Source: Gemmatimonadota bacterium (GTDB lineage: Bacteria; Gemmatimonadota; Gemmatimonadetes; Longimicrobiales; Gaopeijiaceae). From it: DNA of 64,000 bases. The notes beneath the pieces were generated by a model. It saw nothing but the letters and a program-made list of their open reading frames with translations. It was not told the DNA's origin and searched no databases. This document shows, piece after piece, positions 24,409 to 32,925 of the stretch (the stretch's first letter is position 1; every line of letters begins with the position of its first letter). Position numbers and translations under genes: made by a program. The stretch lies in NCBI GenBank assembly GCA_041390105.1, contig JAWKQO010000001.1, forward strand, positions 1,986,001 to 2,050,000. The letters run 5' to 3'.

Positions 24409-25748
24409 CCGGCGTGCGGTCCCAGGCCGCGGGCACACCACGGACACCAACTCCAGTAGGAGCCGTAGACTCCGTTCTTGCACGATGGACAGCGCTGCCT
24501 GGAGCCCGGCACCGGCCAGCTCCGCCGCACTTTGCTGCGACACCAGGGGCAATAGCGCATGAACGGCATGAGCTCCTTTCGTGAACAGGAGGCGTTGGAG
24601 CAGGTGGCGGTGTAGCGGCGATCGGAATACCGCCGACCACCACCGTCTCCGATCGAGGGTCCGTAGCACCAGGCGCAGTACTTCCAGTCCTTCTTCACGC
24701 CGCGGCCGCAGCGGGGGCAGTGCGCCGGGAAGCGGGACTCGCCCAGCACCTTGTCCAGTTCGCGCCGACACCAGGGACAGTGGTGCATGGCGGCGCTCAC
24801 CGGTCCTTTGCAGCCGGGGCAGGCGTGCACGGCCTCCAGGTCCTTGCCGTGCTCACGCTTGAACTGCCGGAAACGAACCTCTTGCCAGTGATTGCCGTTC
24901 TGCGTCTTCCGCTGGCGCCGGGTACGTCGGCGGGTCACATGCCCGAGCGCTCGCGGCTTGAGCCGTTGGAAGGCCGCGAACATCTGGTCCGCATCGCGGT
25001 AGCGGTTGCGGCCATCCACCTCGATGGCGCGAAGGATGAGGGCCACGAGATCCGGGTGCAGCCGCTCGAGCAGACGTTCCTCGCCGGGCAGGGGTGGATC
25101 GAAAGGCCACTGTGGCAAGCGCCCGCTGAACAGGCGATACAGGACCAGCCCGGCAGAGAACACGTCCGACCGCAGCGAAGGTCGACCCATGGCCTGTTCC
25201 GGGGCGATGTAGCCGACCGTCCCCGATCCCGACCCCTGGATGGTCCGCTGCACCACCTTGGCGATGCCGAAGTCGGTCAGCCGCAGCCGGCCCCGTGGGA
25301 AGAGAATGAGGTTCTCCGGCTTGACGTCGCTGTGCAGGATGCGCCGGCGGTGCGCATAGGCCAGCCCGTCCAGGAGCTGTTCCGCGTAGCTCAGCGCCAT
25401 CTTCGTGGACAGGCGGGTCTTCAGGCGATCGTGAAGCGTCTCCTCACCGAGCGGCGTCGCGATCACGAAGTGCCCCTCGACGATCTGCGCGTTCTTGATC
25501 GGCAGGATGTTGGGGTGATCCAGGGCGGCCACCAGGCGGGCCTCGTGGCGGAAGACGCGCAACACCCGTTCGTTCATCAAGCGCGCGTGCGGCACCTTGA
25601 GCGCCACGCGCACGCCCTCGACCGTGTCCATGGCCTGGAAGACGTTCGCGAAACCGCCGCTGGCCAGCCGCTTCTCCAAGCGGTACTTGCCCAGACGCTG
25701 GCCGCCTCGGAGGGGCTTGGGCTCCTTGTGTACGCCGGGCCGATCCAT
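24405..25748 (-). CDS. Serine/threonine protein kinase with four C-terminal zinc ribbons
   Basis: 447 residues. Kinase domain 20-265: glycine loop LASGGFANVF, Lys51 in VALKVP, catalytic loop HSDVKPEN (Asp141; Ser replaces the usual Arg of HRD), DFG 159-161 and IAPEQ. A basic linker (271-281) leads to eight Cys pairs forming four treble-style ribbons: C310/313 with C324/327, C344/347 with C358/361, C383/388 with C400/403, C420/423 with C435/438. No membrane helix, unlike PknB. The ribbons likely bind nucleic acid or protein partners. Start ATG 25748; a GTG at 25790 is possible. First gene of an operon with PP2C and the pseudo-hydrolase regulator. Confidence 0.9.
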   Translation of the reverse strand: MDRPGVHKEPKPLRGGQRLGKYRLEKRLASGGFANVFQAMDTVEGVRVALKVPHARLMNERVLRVFRHEARLVAALDHPNILPIKNAQIVEGHFVIATPLGEETLHDRLKTRLSTKMALSYAEQLLDGLAYAHRRRILHSDVKPENLILFPRGRLRLTDFGIAKVVQRTIQGSGSGTVGYIAPEQAMGRPSLRSDVFSAGLVLYRLFSGRLPQWPFDPPLPGEERLLERLHPDLVALILRAIEVDGRNRYRDADQMFAAFQRLKPRALGHVTRRRTRRQRKTQNGNHWQEVRFRQFKREHGKDLEAVHACPGCKGPVSAAMHHCPWCRRELDKVLGESRFPAHCPRCGRGVKKDWKYCAWCYGPSIGDGGGRRYSDRRYTATCSNASCSRKELMPFMRYCPWCRSKVRRSWPVPGSRQRCPSCKNGVYGSYWSWCPWCARGLGPHAG

Positions 25749-25828
25749 GGGCAGGGGGCTGGTGTTCCTGGTGATGCGCTCGTTCCACACGCGCGCCCTA
25801 TACTAGCAGGTCACCGCAAAAGTGGCGT

Positions 25829-25879
25829 GCCCCCGGCGATGGGGGCTCAGAGGCGGTTGGGAAACCAGCAGGCTCCCAA
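25829..25879. promoter_or_regulatory. Two inverted repeats in the divergent kinase/metalloprotease gap
   Basis: GCCCCC-6 nt-GGGGGC (25829-25846) and TTGGGA-11 nt-TCCCAA (25857-25879) lie between the divergent starts. A -10-like TAGTAT on the minus strand (25800-25805) would serve the kinase operon. Function inferred from position. Confidence 0.3.
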
Positions 25880-25896
25880 TCGAGTAAGGAAGGACC

Positions 25897-26829
25897 ATGG
25901 AGCGCATCGAGATCCCGAACTTCGCCACCTACAGCCCCGTCTCCCTGACCGATCTCATGGTCGGGGGTCCGGTGGCCGCCCGCCTGTTGCTGGGAGTGAC
26001 GCCGGTCGGACGGGCCATCCAGACGGCTGCCTTCCTGAGCTACGCCGGCAGCGCTCTGCTCGACTGGGCCGCACGGTTGGGAGTGCGGAAGGTGGAGTTC
26101 GAGCGCGAGTTCGGAGCCGACGTGCACCGACTCGTCCCGATGCCCCGGGAGGCTCGGGAAGCCGAGATCGCCCGTCTGGTCGAGGCCCTGAACGAGGAGT
26201 ACACGGCGGAAAGCCCCCCTCGGCAGGAGCTGGCCCTGCGCGCCAACGCGCGCCTGACGGACTACCTGGCCACGTTGACCGGCCAGGTGGTCGAGACCAG
26301 CGCCGAAGTGCGGGGGATGACGCTCGCCGGGTTCTTGTTGCCTTTCGCACACGGGGCGTGCGACATCGTCTCCGGGGACATCGCGATCTTCCGCGACACG
26401 GGGGTGTTCGAGGCCCACATCCTGGCGCACGAGCTGGTGCACCGTCGCGGGTACTTCAAGGAGCTGCACGCTCAGGTGCTTTCCCACCTGGCACTGTCCA
26501 CCTCCGGCGATCCGGTGCTCGTGCAATCGACGCGCGCGGAGCGCTTGAACCGGCACCTGCAGACGCTCTCTGACGAGGACCCGACTCGACACCGGGAGTT
26601 GGCCGAACGGGCCGGACTGCGTCCCGAGCTCGCCGAAGCGTTCCTGCCGGCGGTGCCCAAGTCGCCACCCCACCCCATCAGCGACGGGCTCCGGCAGCTC
26701 TACGATGCCCGCATGCGCCTGACCGGTCAGAACGGGCTCACCGACTATTGGCAGGGCTTCACCGACTTCCTCTGGACCTTCCAGACCGCCGGAGAGGCGA
26801 GGCAGCCGCGGGCGCACGCACGCGTCTGA
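25897..26829 (+). CDS. Putative HExxH zinc metalloprotease, possibly membrane-associated
   Basis: 310 residues, not a family I can name. H178-E-L-V-H182 followed by E189 is the best clue: a gluzincin-like metal site in the context AHILAHELVHRRGYFKELHAQVL. Residues 22-60 are moderately hydrophobic with a second stretch at 141-151, so it may sit at the membrane; some HExxH proteins of the DUF3810 group look similar. The region 90-135 is charged and helical. AAGGAAGG upstream of the ATG fixes the start. Divergent from the signalling kinase; followed on the same strand by a conserved membrane protein, a possible partner. Confidence 0.6.
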   Translation: MERIEIPNFATYSPVSLTDLMVGGPVAARLLLGVTPVGRAIQTAAFLSYAGSALLDWAARLGVRKVEFEREFGADVHRLVPMPREAREAEIARLVEALNEEYTAESPPRQELALRANARLTDYLATLTGQVVETSAEVRGMTLAGFLLPFAHGACDIVSGDIAIFRDTGVFEAHILAHELVHRRGYFKELHAQVLSHLALSTSGDPVLVQSTRAERLNRHLQTLSDEDPTRHRELAERAGLRPELAEAFLPAVPKSPPHPISDGLRQLYDARMRLTGQNGLTDYWQGFTDFLWTFQTAGEARQPRAHARV

Positions 26830-26920
26830 GTCGGCCATGGCGCCCGCCACGACGGGGCGCTATCGGTGATGGGCCACAGCGGAGCCGCCGCTCCCTGGTC
26901 ACCCATCCCGAGGAGGTCGC

Positions 26921-27487
26921 ATGGTCCCCCTGCTCTCTCTCTGGCTGCCGATCCTGCTGTCCGCCGTGATCACGTTCGTGGTGAGCGCCATCATCTGGAT
27001 GGCACTTCCCCACCACAAGACGGACTACGTGCGCCTGCCCGACGAGGACGCCCTGATGGGAGCGCTACGGGCCCAGAACCTGAGTCGCGGCGTCTACCTC
27101 TTCCCGTTCGCTTCCGGGGGCGCGGACATGAAGGACCCCGCGTATCTGGACCGGGTGGCCAAGGGGCCGGTGGGCCTGCTGCGCGTCCTCTCACCGGCCG
27201 GCATGGTGCCGATGGGCAAACAGCTGGTCTCGTCGTTCCTGCTCTACGTCTTCATCGGCGTGCTGGCCGCGTACCTGGCGTCCCGCACCCTCCCGGCGGG
27301 CGCGGACTATCTGATGGTCTTCCGAGTCACCGGCACAGTGGTGTGGATCAGCCACTCCATCGCCCACTTCCACGACGTGATCTGGTTCGGTCAGAAGTGG
27401 TCGACCGGGTTCAAGCTCGCAGCGGACGGCCTCGTCTACGCGCTCCTGGCCGGCGGCGTGTTCGGATGGTTGTGGCCCGCTGCCTGA
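26921..27487 (+). CDS. Conserved four-helix membrane protein of unknown function
   Basis: 188 residues with an N-terminal helix (LLSLWLPILLSAVITFVVSAIIWMALP), a soluble part containing H-H-K-T-D-Y and L-P-D-E-D-A-L-M, then three further helices ending in F-G-W-L-W-P. I recall similar unnamed proteins from Acidobacteriota and related phyla, but no function. GAGGAGG precedes the ATG. Lies 91 bp after the putative metalloprotease; a hairpin separates it from the convergent M28 peptidase. Confidence 0.7.
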   Translation: MVPLLSLWLPILLSAVITFVVSAIIWMALPHHKTDYVRLPDEDALMGALRAQNLSRGVYLFPFASGGADMKDPAYLDRVAKGPVGLLRVLSPAGMVPMGKQLVSSFLLYVFIGVLAAYLASRTLPAGADYLMVFRVTGTVVWISHSIAHFHDVIWFGQKWSTGFKLAADGLVYALLAGGVFGWLWPAA

Positions 27488-27530
27488 CGATCCAGCAGCG
27501 AGCGGCAGCGGATCCCACATCGAGTCCAGC

Positions 27531-27556
27531 GCGGGGCGTCCCGATGGACGCCCCGC
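27531..27556. terminator. Perfect 11-bp stem-loop between convergent genes
   Basis: GCGGGGCGTCC, loop CGAT, GGACGCCCCGC. It sits between the membrane-protein stop (27487) and the M28 peptidase stop (27567) and can act on both strands. No T-tract on either side. Confidence 0.6.
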
Positions 27557-27566
27557 CCTCGGCGGG

Positions 27567-29249
27567 TCAGAACACGGGCGCTCGTCCGAAGAGCCCTCCG
27601 AAGAAGTCGCCTTCCTTCCAAGCGGGCCGGGCCGCACGCTGGGCCACGCGGTAGCCGGTGAGGAAGTTGACCTGGGCATGGGTCACGCCGGCGCCGAAGT
27701 CGAAGCCCTGGTCGGCCTCGTCCCGGGGGGTGTGATAGATGTCGCGGCGCCAGTCGGCATTGATGGCGGCGCCGTCCCGATCGTCCCCGGTCTCGAAGCC
27801 ACTCTTGATGAAGAGGGCGGGAATGCCCCGCCGGATGAAGCTGAAGTGGTCGCTCCGGATGAAGAGCACCTGTTCGGGAATGGGGTCGGGGCCGATGCCC
27901 AATCCCAAGCGCTCGGCAGCAGCGCTCACGTCCTCCGACAGCGTCGAGTGATCGGCACCGTAGGGGACGATGTCCTTGAGGGGATGGAAAAGGAAGGGCA
28001 TGTCGAGCGAGAAGTTCGCCACCAGGCTTTCCGGCGGCACGGTCGGGTGATTCACGAAGTAGTCCGATCCCAGCAGCCCCCATTCCTCGGCCGTCACGAA
28101 CAGGAACAGGACCGACCGTCGCGGAGGTTCGGGCAATGCGGTGAAGGCCCGCGCGATCTCGAGAACGATCGACGCTCCCGACGCGTTGTCGTGCGCTCCG
28201 TTGTAGATCGAGTCCCCCTCCACGGGTACGCCCACGCCGAAGTGGTCGATATGGGCGACGTAGACCACGTGCTCGTTCGACAGCGCCGGGTCGCTCCCCT
28301 CCAGGCGGGCCACCAGGTTGTGGCTGTCCACCCGCCGGTGACGCGTGGTGGTGGTCATGCGCACGCGGGACGGAAGGTCGAACGCCTGTGGAACGCTGGC
28401 GGCCGCGTCGGCGAAGACCTGGGCGAGCGCTTTGGGCGTCCCCGAGAACAACCGGTCCACGGCCGAGTGGTTGAGGCTCGCCGACCCTCGTAGAGCCGCT
28501 GCTCCAGGTCTCGCCTCCACGCCTGGTTCCAACCAGGCGAACCCGCCCCGCTTGGCGCGCGCCACGTTGACGTCCCAGCGGAAGCGCGGGTCGTCCGGCG
28601 CGTTGAAGCTCAGCATCCCGACCGCCCCACGTGACACCGCTTCGTCGCGCTTGACCGCACCAGAGGAGTAGTAGGCGCGCGGGTTGCTCGGGAGTGACGG
28701 CGGAGCACCGGAGAGGAAGGCAACGACCTTCCCGGAGACGTCGATGTTCGCATAGTCGTCGTAGCCGAAAGCCGGAGCGGAGACGCCGTACCCCACGAAC
28801 ACCACCGGAGCCTCCACGTCCACCTGAGGCCGATCCGGATCGGGGCTCAAGTAGTAGTCCAGCCCGTAGACCAGAGAAACGCTACGCCCCTCTCCCAGCA
28901 CCGTGAGGCCGCTCGCCGCCTCGTCCACCAGGCTCTCCTGGAGCTGGACCGGCTGGCGGTAGCTCCCGTCCACCCCCGCCGGCGCGAGCCCGAGATCCCG
29001 CAGCCTACCCTCCACATAGCGGGACGCACCTTCGTACCCCGCCGTTCCCGGCGCGCGCCCGGCCAGACTGTCGTGGGCCAGCACCCGGATGTGGGTTTCG
29101 ATCGCCTCGGGATGAATGGCCGCCAAGGCGCCGGAAACGGCCTGCGTGTCCAAGGACCAGGGCTCCGCCTCTTCCATCTCCCGCCCGCCGCAGGCCACCA
29201 GCAGGCCCAGCACCACGAGCGGAAGGCGACGGACGTGCGGCGTGGACAT
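27567..29249 (-). CDS. M28-family metallopeptidase lipoprotein
   Basis: 560 residues. Lipoprotein signal with lipobox L-L-V-A-C. A PA-type insert (~110-265) precedes the zinc peptidase core: A-H-I-D-H, A-H-D-N-A-S-G, T-A-E-E-W-G, the R-S-D-H region and the final Y-H-T-P, the ligands of the two-zinc M28 site with Glu of TAEE as base. It should trim peptides as an aminopeptidase in the periplasm or on the cell surface. Start ATG 29249 follows GGAGA at ideal spacing. Next to a secreted esterase on the same strand (33-bp gap), probably co-transcribed. Confidence 0.92.
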   Translation of the reverse strand: MSTPHVRRLPLVVLGLLVACGGREMEEAEPWSLDTQAVSGALAAIHPEAIETHIRVLAHDSLAGRAPGTAGYEGASRYVEGRLRDLGLAPAGVDGSYRQPVQLQESLVDEAASGLTVLGEGRSVSLVYGLDYYLSPDPDRPQVDVEAPVVFVGYGVSAPAFGYDDYANIDVSGKVVAFLSGAPPSLPSNPRAYYSSGAVKRDEAVSRGAVGMLSFNAPDDPRFRWDVNVARAKRGGFAWLEPGVEARPGAAALRGSASLNHSAVDRLFSGTPKALAQVFADAAASVPQAFDLPSRVRMTTTTRHRRVDSHNLVARLEGSDPALSNEHVVYVAHIDHFGVGVPVEGDSIYNGAHDNASGASIVLEIARAFTALPEPPRRSVLFLFVTAEEWGLLGSDYFVNHPTVPPESLVANFSLDMPFLFHPLKDIVPYGADHSTLSEDVSAAAERLGLGIGPDPIPEQVLFIRSDHFSFIRRGIPALFIKSGFETGDDRDGAAINADWRRDIYHTPRDEADQGFDFGAGVTHAQVNFLTGYRVAQRAARPAWKEGDFFGGLFGRAPVF

Positions 29250-29281
29250 CGATCGGTCTCCGGAGCGGGTTGGCGTTTCCA

Positions 29282-31036
29282 TCAATAGCGCCAGCTTCTG
29301 AGGTCGGCACCCGGGGGTGCGCTGCGCTGCATCCGCTCGACGATGCGCGGCGCGAACATCTGGATGTAGCGCAGCCGGCTGTACCCGTTGGCGCGCGTGT
29401 GATCGCCGTTCCAGCAGTGCTCGGCGCGGTCTCCATAGTCCACCTCCCCCGCATAGAAGGGGTTGCTGGTGGACTCCAGAAACTCCTCCGTGAGGTAGAC
29501 GGCGTTGTTCAGGTAGAGATTGTCCATGTCGCCTGCGTAGATGTGCAGCTTGCCCTGCACCTTGGGTCCGAGGGTGGCCCAGTCCCGCTGCAGGATGTAG
29601 GAGAGGTCGTAGTTCTCCTTCCAGTACTCGGCCACCGCCCGGTCGATGACGCCGGTGCGCTTGTCCCAGATCGGTTTGGGATAGCCGTCTTCACCGACGG
29701 GCGAGTAGACCGCCTGCCAGATATCCCATTGATCGCCGGAGCGCCCGTGCGTGGCCAACGCGAGCTCGCGATGGTTCACCTGTTCCAGCGTCATGGTGAC
29801 GTGGCCCAACCAGTCGCGCGCGCCCGGCCGCGGGGTTCGCTTGAAGGGGCCTTCCGCGAAGTAGGCGTTCTCGTCCTCGTAGAGATTCACCACCGTGTAG
29901 GCCCTGAAGTCGATCGGGTCGGGACAGGCGATGAAGGCCCCGTTGTACTCCTCTGGATAGAAGACCTGCACCGCCATGGCTTCCCACCCGCCGGTCGAAC
30001 CGCCGTAGGTGAAGCGCGACCATCCCTCGCCCAGACCACGGAAGCGGCGCTCGATCTCGGGAATCAGCTCGTATTGGATGGCGTCGCCGTACGGTCCCAG
30101 GTTGGCGGAGTTCACCGCGTAGGAATCGTCGTAGTATGGATTGGCGTGCTGGATTTCGACCACCAGCATCCGTGGGAAGCCGGGCGCGTTCCAGTCCTGA
30201 TACAGCTCCCACGCGGCCGAATCCGCCACGTGGTTGTAGCAGTCCAACCGAAAGCGAGCGCTGTACTCGCACGGCGTGCTCATGTCCGGTGGTGACTCTC
30301 GCCATCCTCCGAAGTCATACGGAAAGTGCCCGTGGAAGACCGCCAGCGGGTAGCGCGCATTCGGATGCTCGTCGAAGCCGGCCGGGAGCAACACGTGGGC
30401 GCCGAGATAGGTGTCGGTGCCCCAGAACGCCGACAGGCGCTCGCTGCGGATCTTCACATGCTTGACGAAGGGGGTCTCCGGCGGATCCGGGATCGTGGGG
30501 ATCACCTGTGAGAGCTCGACGCGTAGCGTCGCGGCCACCCCCGGATCGATGCGCATCTCCATCGGAGTGGAGTACAGGTTGCCCGGCTTGCGGGCCCATT
30601 GCTGCCCCTCGCCCCGGTCCGGGGGGAGCTTGACCACATGGCCGTCCCCCCGCTGGTAGGTCTGGTACTGGTTGAGCAGCGCCTGGACGCGATAGGTGCC
30701 GGGAGGAAGGTCGCCCAGCGCGGCGACCGGGTAGCCGAACACCGCCCCATCGACCACTCGCTCCTCGCCCGGTGCCCACCCCTCCACGTCGACTCCGAAG
30801 ACCTGCGCGGTGGTGACCGCATCGCTGACCTGGAAGCGCGGCTCCGCGGTGGTGTCCGCCGAGATGAGCAGCAAGAGCCGCCCGTCCAGTGGCGCGTCCG
30901 CGAGGGTAGCCGGGAGCGTCACGCTGAAGCGCAAAGCGGTCCCCCCGTCACCAGGCCCGGAGCAGCCGGTCGCGACGACCGACGCGGCAAGCAGGAAGAA
31001 CCCCCAGAGCGACGAGGCGAGGTGGCGCGGAACCAT
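29282..31036 (-). CDS. Secreted esterase-family lipoprotein (esterase D-like)
   Basis: 584 residues. Signal ends in V-A-T-G-C (lipobox). A beta-rich N-terminal part (~30-180) resembles an Ig-like or carbohydrate-associated domain. The catalytic part is a putative-esterase alpha/beta hydrolase: V-F-H-G-H-F-P oxyanion region and nucleophile elbow Y-G-G-S-T-G-G-W-E-A. The family includes feruloyl esterases and S-formylglutathione hydrolases; the natural substrate is unknown. ATG 31036 follows GGAGA; the frame remains open upstream, but the residues there are not signal-like. Upstream of the M28 peptidase gene, same strand. Confidence 0.85.
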   Translation of the reverse strand: MVPRHLASSLWGFFLLAASVVATGCSGPGDGGTALRFSVTLPATLADAPLDGRLLLLISADTTAEPRFQVSDAVTTAQVFGVDVEGWAPGEERVVDGAVFGYPVAALGDLPPGTYRVQALLNQYQTYQRGDGHVVKLPPDRGEGQQWARKPGNLYSTPMEMRIDPGVAATLRVELSQVIPTIPDPPETPFVKHVKIRSERLSAFWGTDTYLGAHVLLPAGFDEHPNARYPLAVFHGHFPYDFGGWRESPPDMSTPCEYSARFRLDCYNHVADSAAWELYQDWNAPGFPRMLVVEIQHANPYYDDSYAVNSANLGPYGDAIQYELIPEIERRFRGLGEGWSRFTYGGSTGGWEAMAVQVFYPEEYNGAFIACPDPIDFRAYTVVNLYEDENAYFAEGPFKRTPRPGARDWLGHVTMTLEQVNHRELALATHGRSGDQWDIWQAVYSPVGEDGYPKPIWDKRTGVIDRAVAEYWKENYDLSYILQRDWATLGPKVQGKLHIYAGDMDNLYLNNAVYLTEEFLESTSNPFYAGEVDYGDRAEHCWNGDHTRANGYSRLRYIQMFAPRIVERMQRSAPPGADLRSWRY

Positions 31037-31162
31037 CACGGTCTCCTGACGGAAGGGCGAGGGAATCGGTTCGATCCTACAGCCCCCACCGGCCATCGGC
31101 ATCCCCGCGCGCAACCTCCCCGCTGCTTGACCCCGGCCGGGCGCCCGCTCGAACGTGGGGGC

Positions 31163-31570
31163 GTGACCACCCGTATCGAGGTGCCCACCCGGGGGAAGGG
31201 CCTCCACGAGATCACCCGCCAGGTGCAGGCGTGCGTGGTGGAGGCCGGCGTCCGGGACGGCCTGTGCACGGTGATGATCCAGCACACCTCCGCCAGCCTG
31301 ACGATCCAGGAGAACGCCGATCCGTCCGCCCGCCACGATCTGGAGGGCTGGCTCGACCGTCTGGTGCCGGAGAGCGACCCCGCCTTCACCCACACGACGG
31401 AAGGACCGGACGACATGCCGTCCCACATCAAGGCCGCGCTGACCGCCACCACGCTCTCGATCCCGGTCCTGGGTGGGCGCCTGGCCCTGGGGACCTGGCA
31501 AGGCGTCTACGTCTGGGAGCACAGAACGCGGGGCTCGCTGCGGCGCTGCGTCGTGCACGTGGGGCCGTAG
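31163..31570 (+). CDS. YjbQ/UPF0047 family protein
   Basis: 135 residues, the usual size of this single-domain trimeric family (about 135-140). Diagnostic segments are C-T-V-M-I-Q-H-T-S-A-S-L-T-I-Q-E-N-A-D-P, D-D-M-P-S-H-I-K and the closing G-T-W-Q-G-V-Y-V-W-E-H-R, with histidines that form a metal or ligand site. E. coli YjbQ has weak thiamine-phosphate synthase activity; the real role is unsettled. GTG start 31163. Divergent from the esterase. Confidence 0.92.
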   Translation: MTTRIEVPTRGKGLHEITRQVQACVVEAGVRDGLCTVMIQHTSASLTIQENADPSARHDLEGWLDRLVPESDPAFTHTTEGPDDMPSHIKAALTATTLSIPVLGGRLALGTWQGVYVWEHRTRGSLRRCVVHVGP

Positions 31571-31647
31571 CCCGCTTGCCCGCGGGTGGGCCGCCGGTCT
31601 ACGCTAGCGCCAGCGGCCTGCCCGCCTTCCTCCGTCCGGAGCGTCCC

Positions 31648-32925
31648 ATGTCCTCGTCGCTCGATCGTCGTCAGTTCGCCCGCCTGTTCGCCCTCGGCGG
31701 ATCCGCCGCGTTCCTGGGACGCTCGGGCCTGGATCTGGCGAGACCGGCGCCGCTGGGAGCACTCAGCCTCCGCAGTGCCGCGGGCCTCTGGGAAGACGTG
31801 CGGGCTCGTTTCCTGATGCCGCCCGAGCTGGCGGTGCTCAATGCGGCCAACCTGTGCCCCTCGCCCCGCTCGACGCTCGAGAACGTGTACCAGCTCACCG
31901 AGCGCATGGACACGGATCCGCTTCCCAGCTTCCGCACCGAGATGCACGGCGTGAAGGAGGGCTCCCGTGCCAAGGTGGCCCGCCACCTGCGCGTGGCTCC
32001 CGAGCACATCCTGATCACCCGCAACACCAGCGAGGCCAACAACTGGGTCTCCAACGGCCTGGACCTGGGCGCGGGCGACGAGGTGCTGATCTTCGGCGAC
32101 AACCATCCGAGCAACCACCAGGCCTGGAGAGAGAAAGCCAAGCGCTTCGGATACACGGTCAAGGTGGTCGAGCAGGTCAACCCCCACCCCGGTGCCGACT
32201 ACTACCTGGACGCCTTCGCCCGCGCGCTCACGCCGCGCACCCGCGTGCTGGCCTTCACGCACCTGACCAACACCGCCGGGGACCTCTTCCCGGCGAAGGA
32301 GCTGTGCGCGCTGGCCCGCGAGCACGGCGCTCTCAGTCTGGTGGATGGCGCGCAGTCGTTCGGGCTCCTGGACGTGGATCTCTCCGACGTCGACCCCGAC
32401 TTCTATTCCGGTTCCGCGCACAAGTGGCCCTGTGGCCCCAAGGAGACCGGCCTGTTGTACGTCAACCCGCGGGTGCAGGGCCGCTTCTGGCCCAGCCTCT
32501 ACAGCGCGTATGTCGGCGAGACGGGTTTGTCGCGCACACACGAGGGGATGGGCCAGAGGGACGAGCCCGCCATCCACGCGCTGGGCGAGCAGATGGACTT
32601 CCTCGGAGAGATCGGACAGGGGCGCATCGAAGAGCGCAGCCGTGAACTCACCTCTGCGCTCGTGGAGGCCCTCGCAGCGATCGACGGCGTGAGGTTGTGG
32701 ACCTCCACCGATGCCACCCGGCGCGCCGCGGTGGTGTCGTTCGACCCGGCCGGCCTCGATCCCCGTCGACTGACCGACGCACTGGAGAGCGAGGGCATCG
32801 TGTGCTCGAATCGACCGGGAGCCGATCGTCCGGGCATCCGCTTCGCGCCGCACTTCTACAACTCCATGGAAGAGATCGAGCGCGCCGCGGGTGCCATCCG
32901 CAAATACGTGCGCCAGGGCGTGTGA
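31648..32925 (+). CDS. Tat-exported class V aminotransferase (isopenicillin-N-epimerase-like)
   Basis: 425 residues. The N-terminus S-L-D-R-R-Q-F-A-R-L-F-A-L-G-G-S-A is a twin-arginine signal, so a PLP enzyme is predicted to be folded, loaded and exported to the periplasm. The fold-type-I core shows the aspartate in LVDGAQSFG and the PLP lysine in S-G-S-A-H-K-W-P-C-G. Closest in pattern to isopenicillin N epimerase/cysteine-desulfurase-like proteins with Tat signals; the reaction is unknown. Its stop overlaps the GTG of the copper-chaperone gene (GTGA), implying coupled translation. Confidence 0.88.
   Translation: MSSSLDRRQFARLFALGGSAAFLGRSGLDLARPAPLGALSLRSAAGLWEDVRARFLMPPELAVLNAANLCPSPRSTLENVYQLTERMDTDPLPSFRTEMHGVKEGSRAKVARHLRVAPEHILITRNTSEANNWVSNGLDLGAGDEVLIFGDNHPSNHQAWREKAKRFGYTVKVVEQVNPHPGADYYLDAFARALTPRTRVLAFTHLTNTAGDLFPAKELCALAREHGALSLVDGAQSFGLLDVDLSDVDPDFYSGSAHKWPCGPKETGLLYVNPRVQGRFWPSLYSAYVGETGLSRTHEGMGQRDEPAIHALGEQMDFLGEIGQGRIEERSRELTSALVEALAAIDGVRLWTSTDATRRAAVVSFDPAGLDPRRLTDALESEGIVCSNRPGADRPGIRFAPHFYNSMEEIERAAGAIRKYVRQGV

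Noticed and set aside
30599..31162. In-frame N-terminal extension of YjbQ
   Set aside because: It overlaps the signal-peptide region of the divergent esterase, and the family length fits the GTG at 31163.
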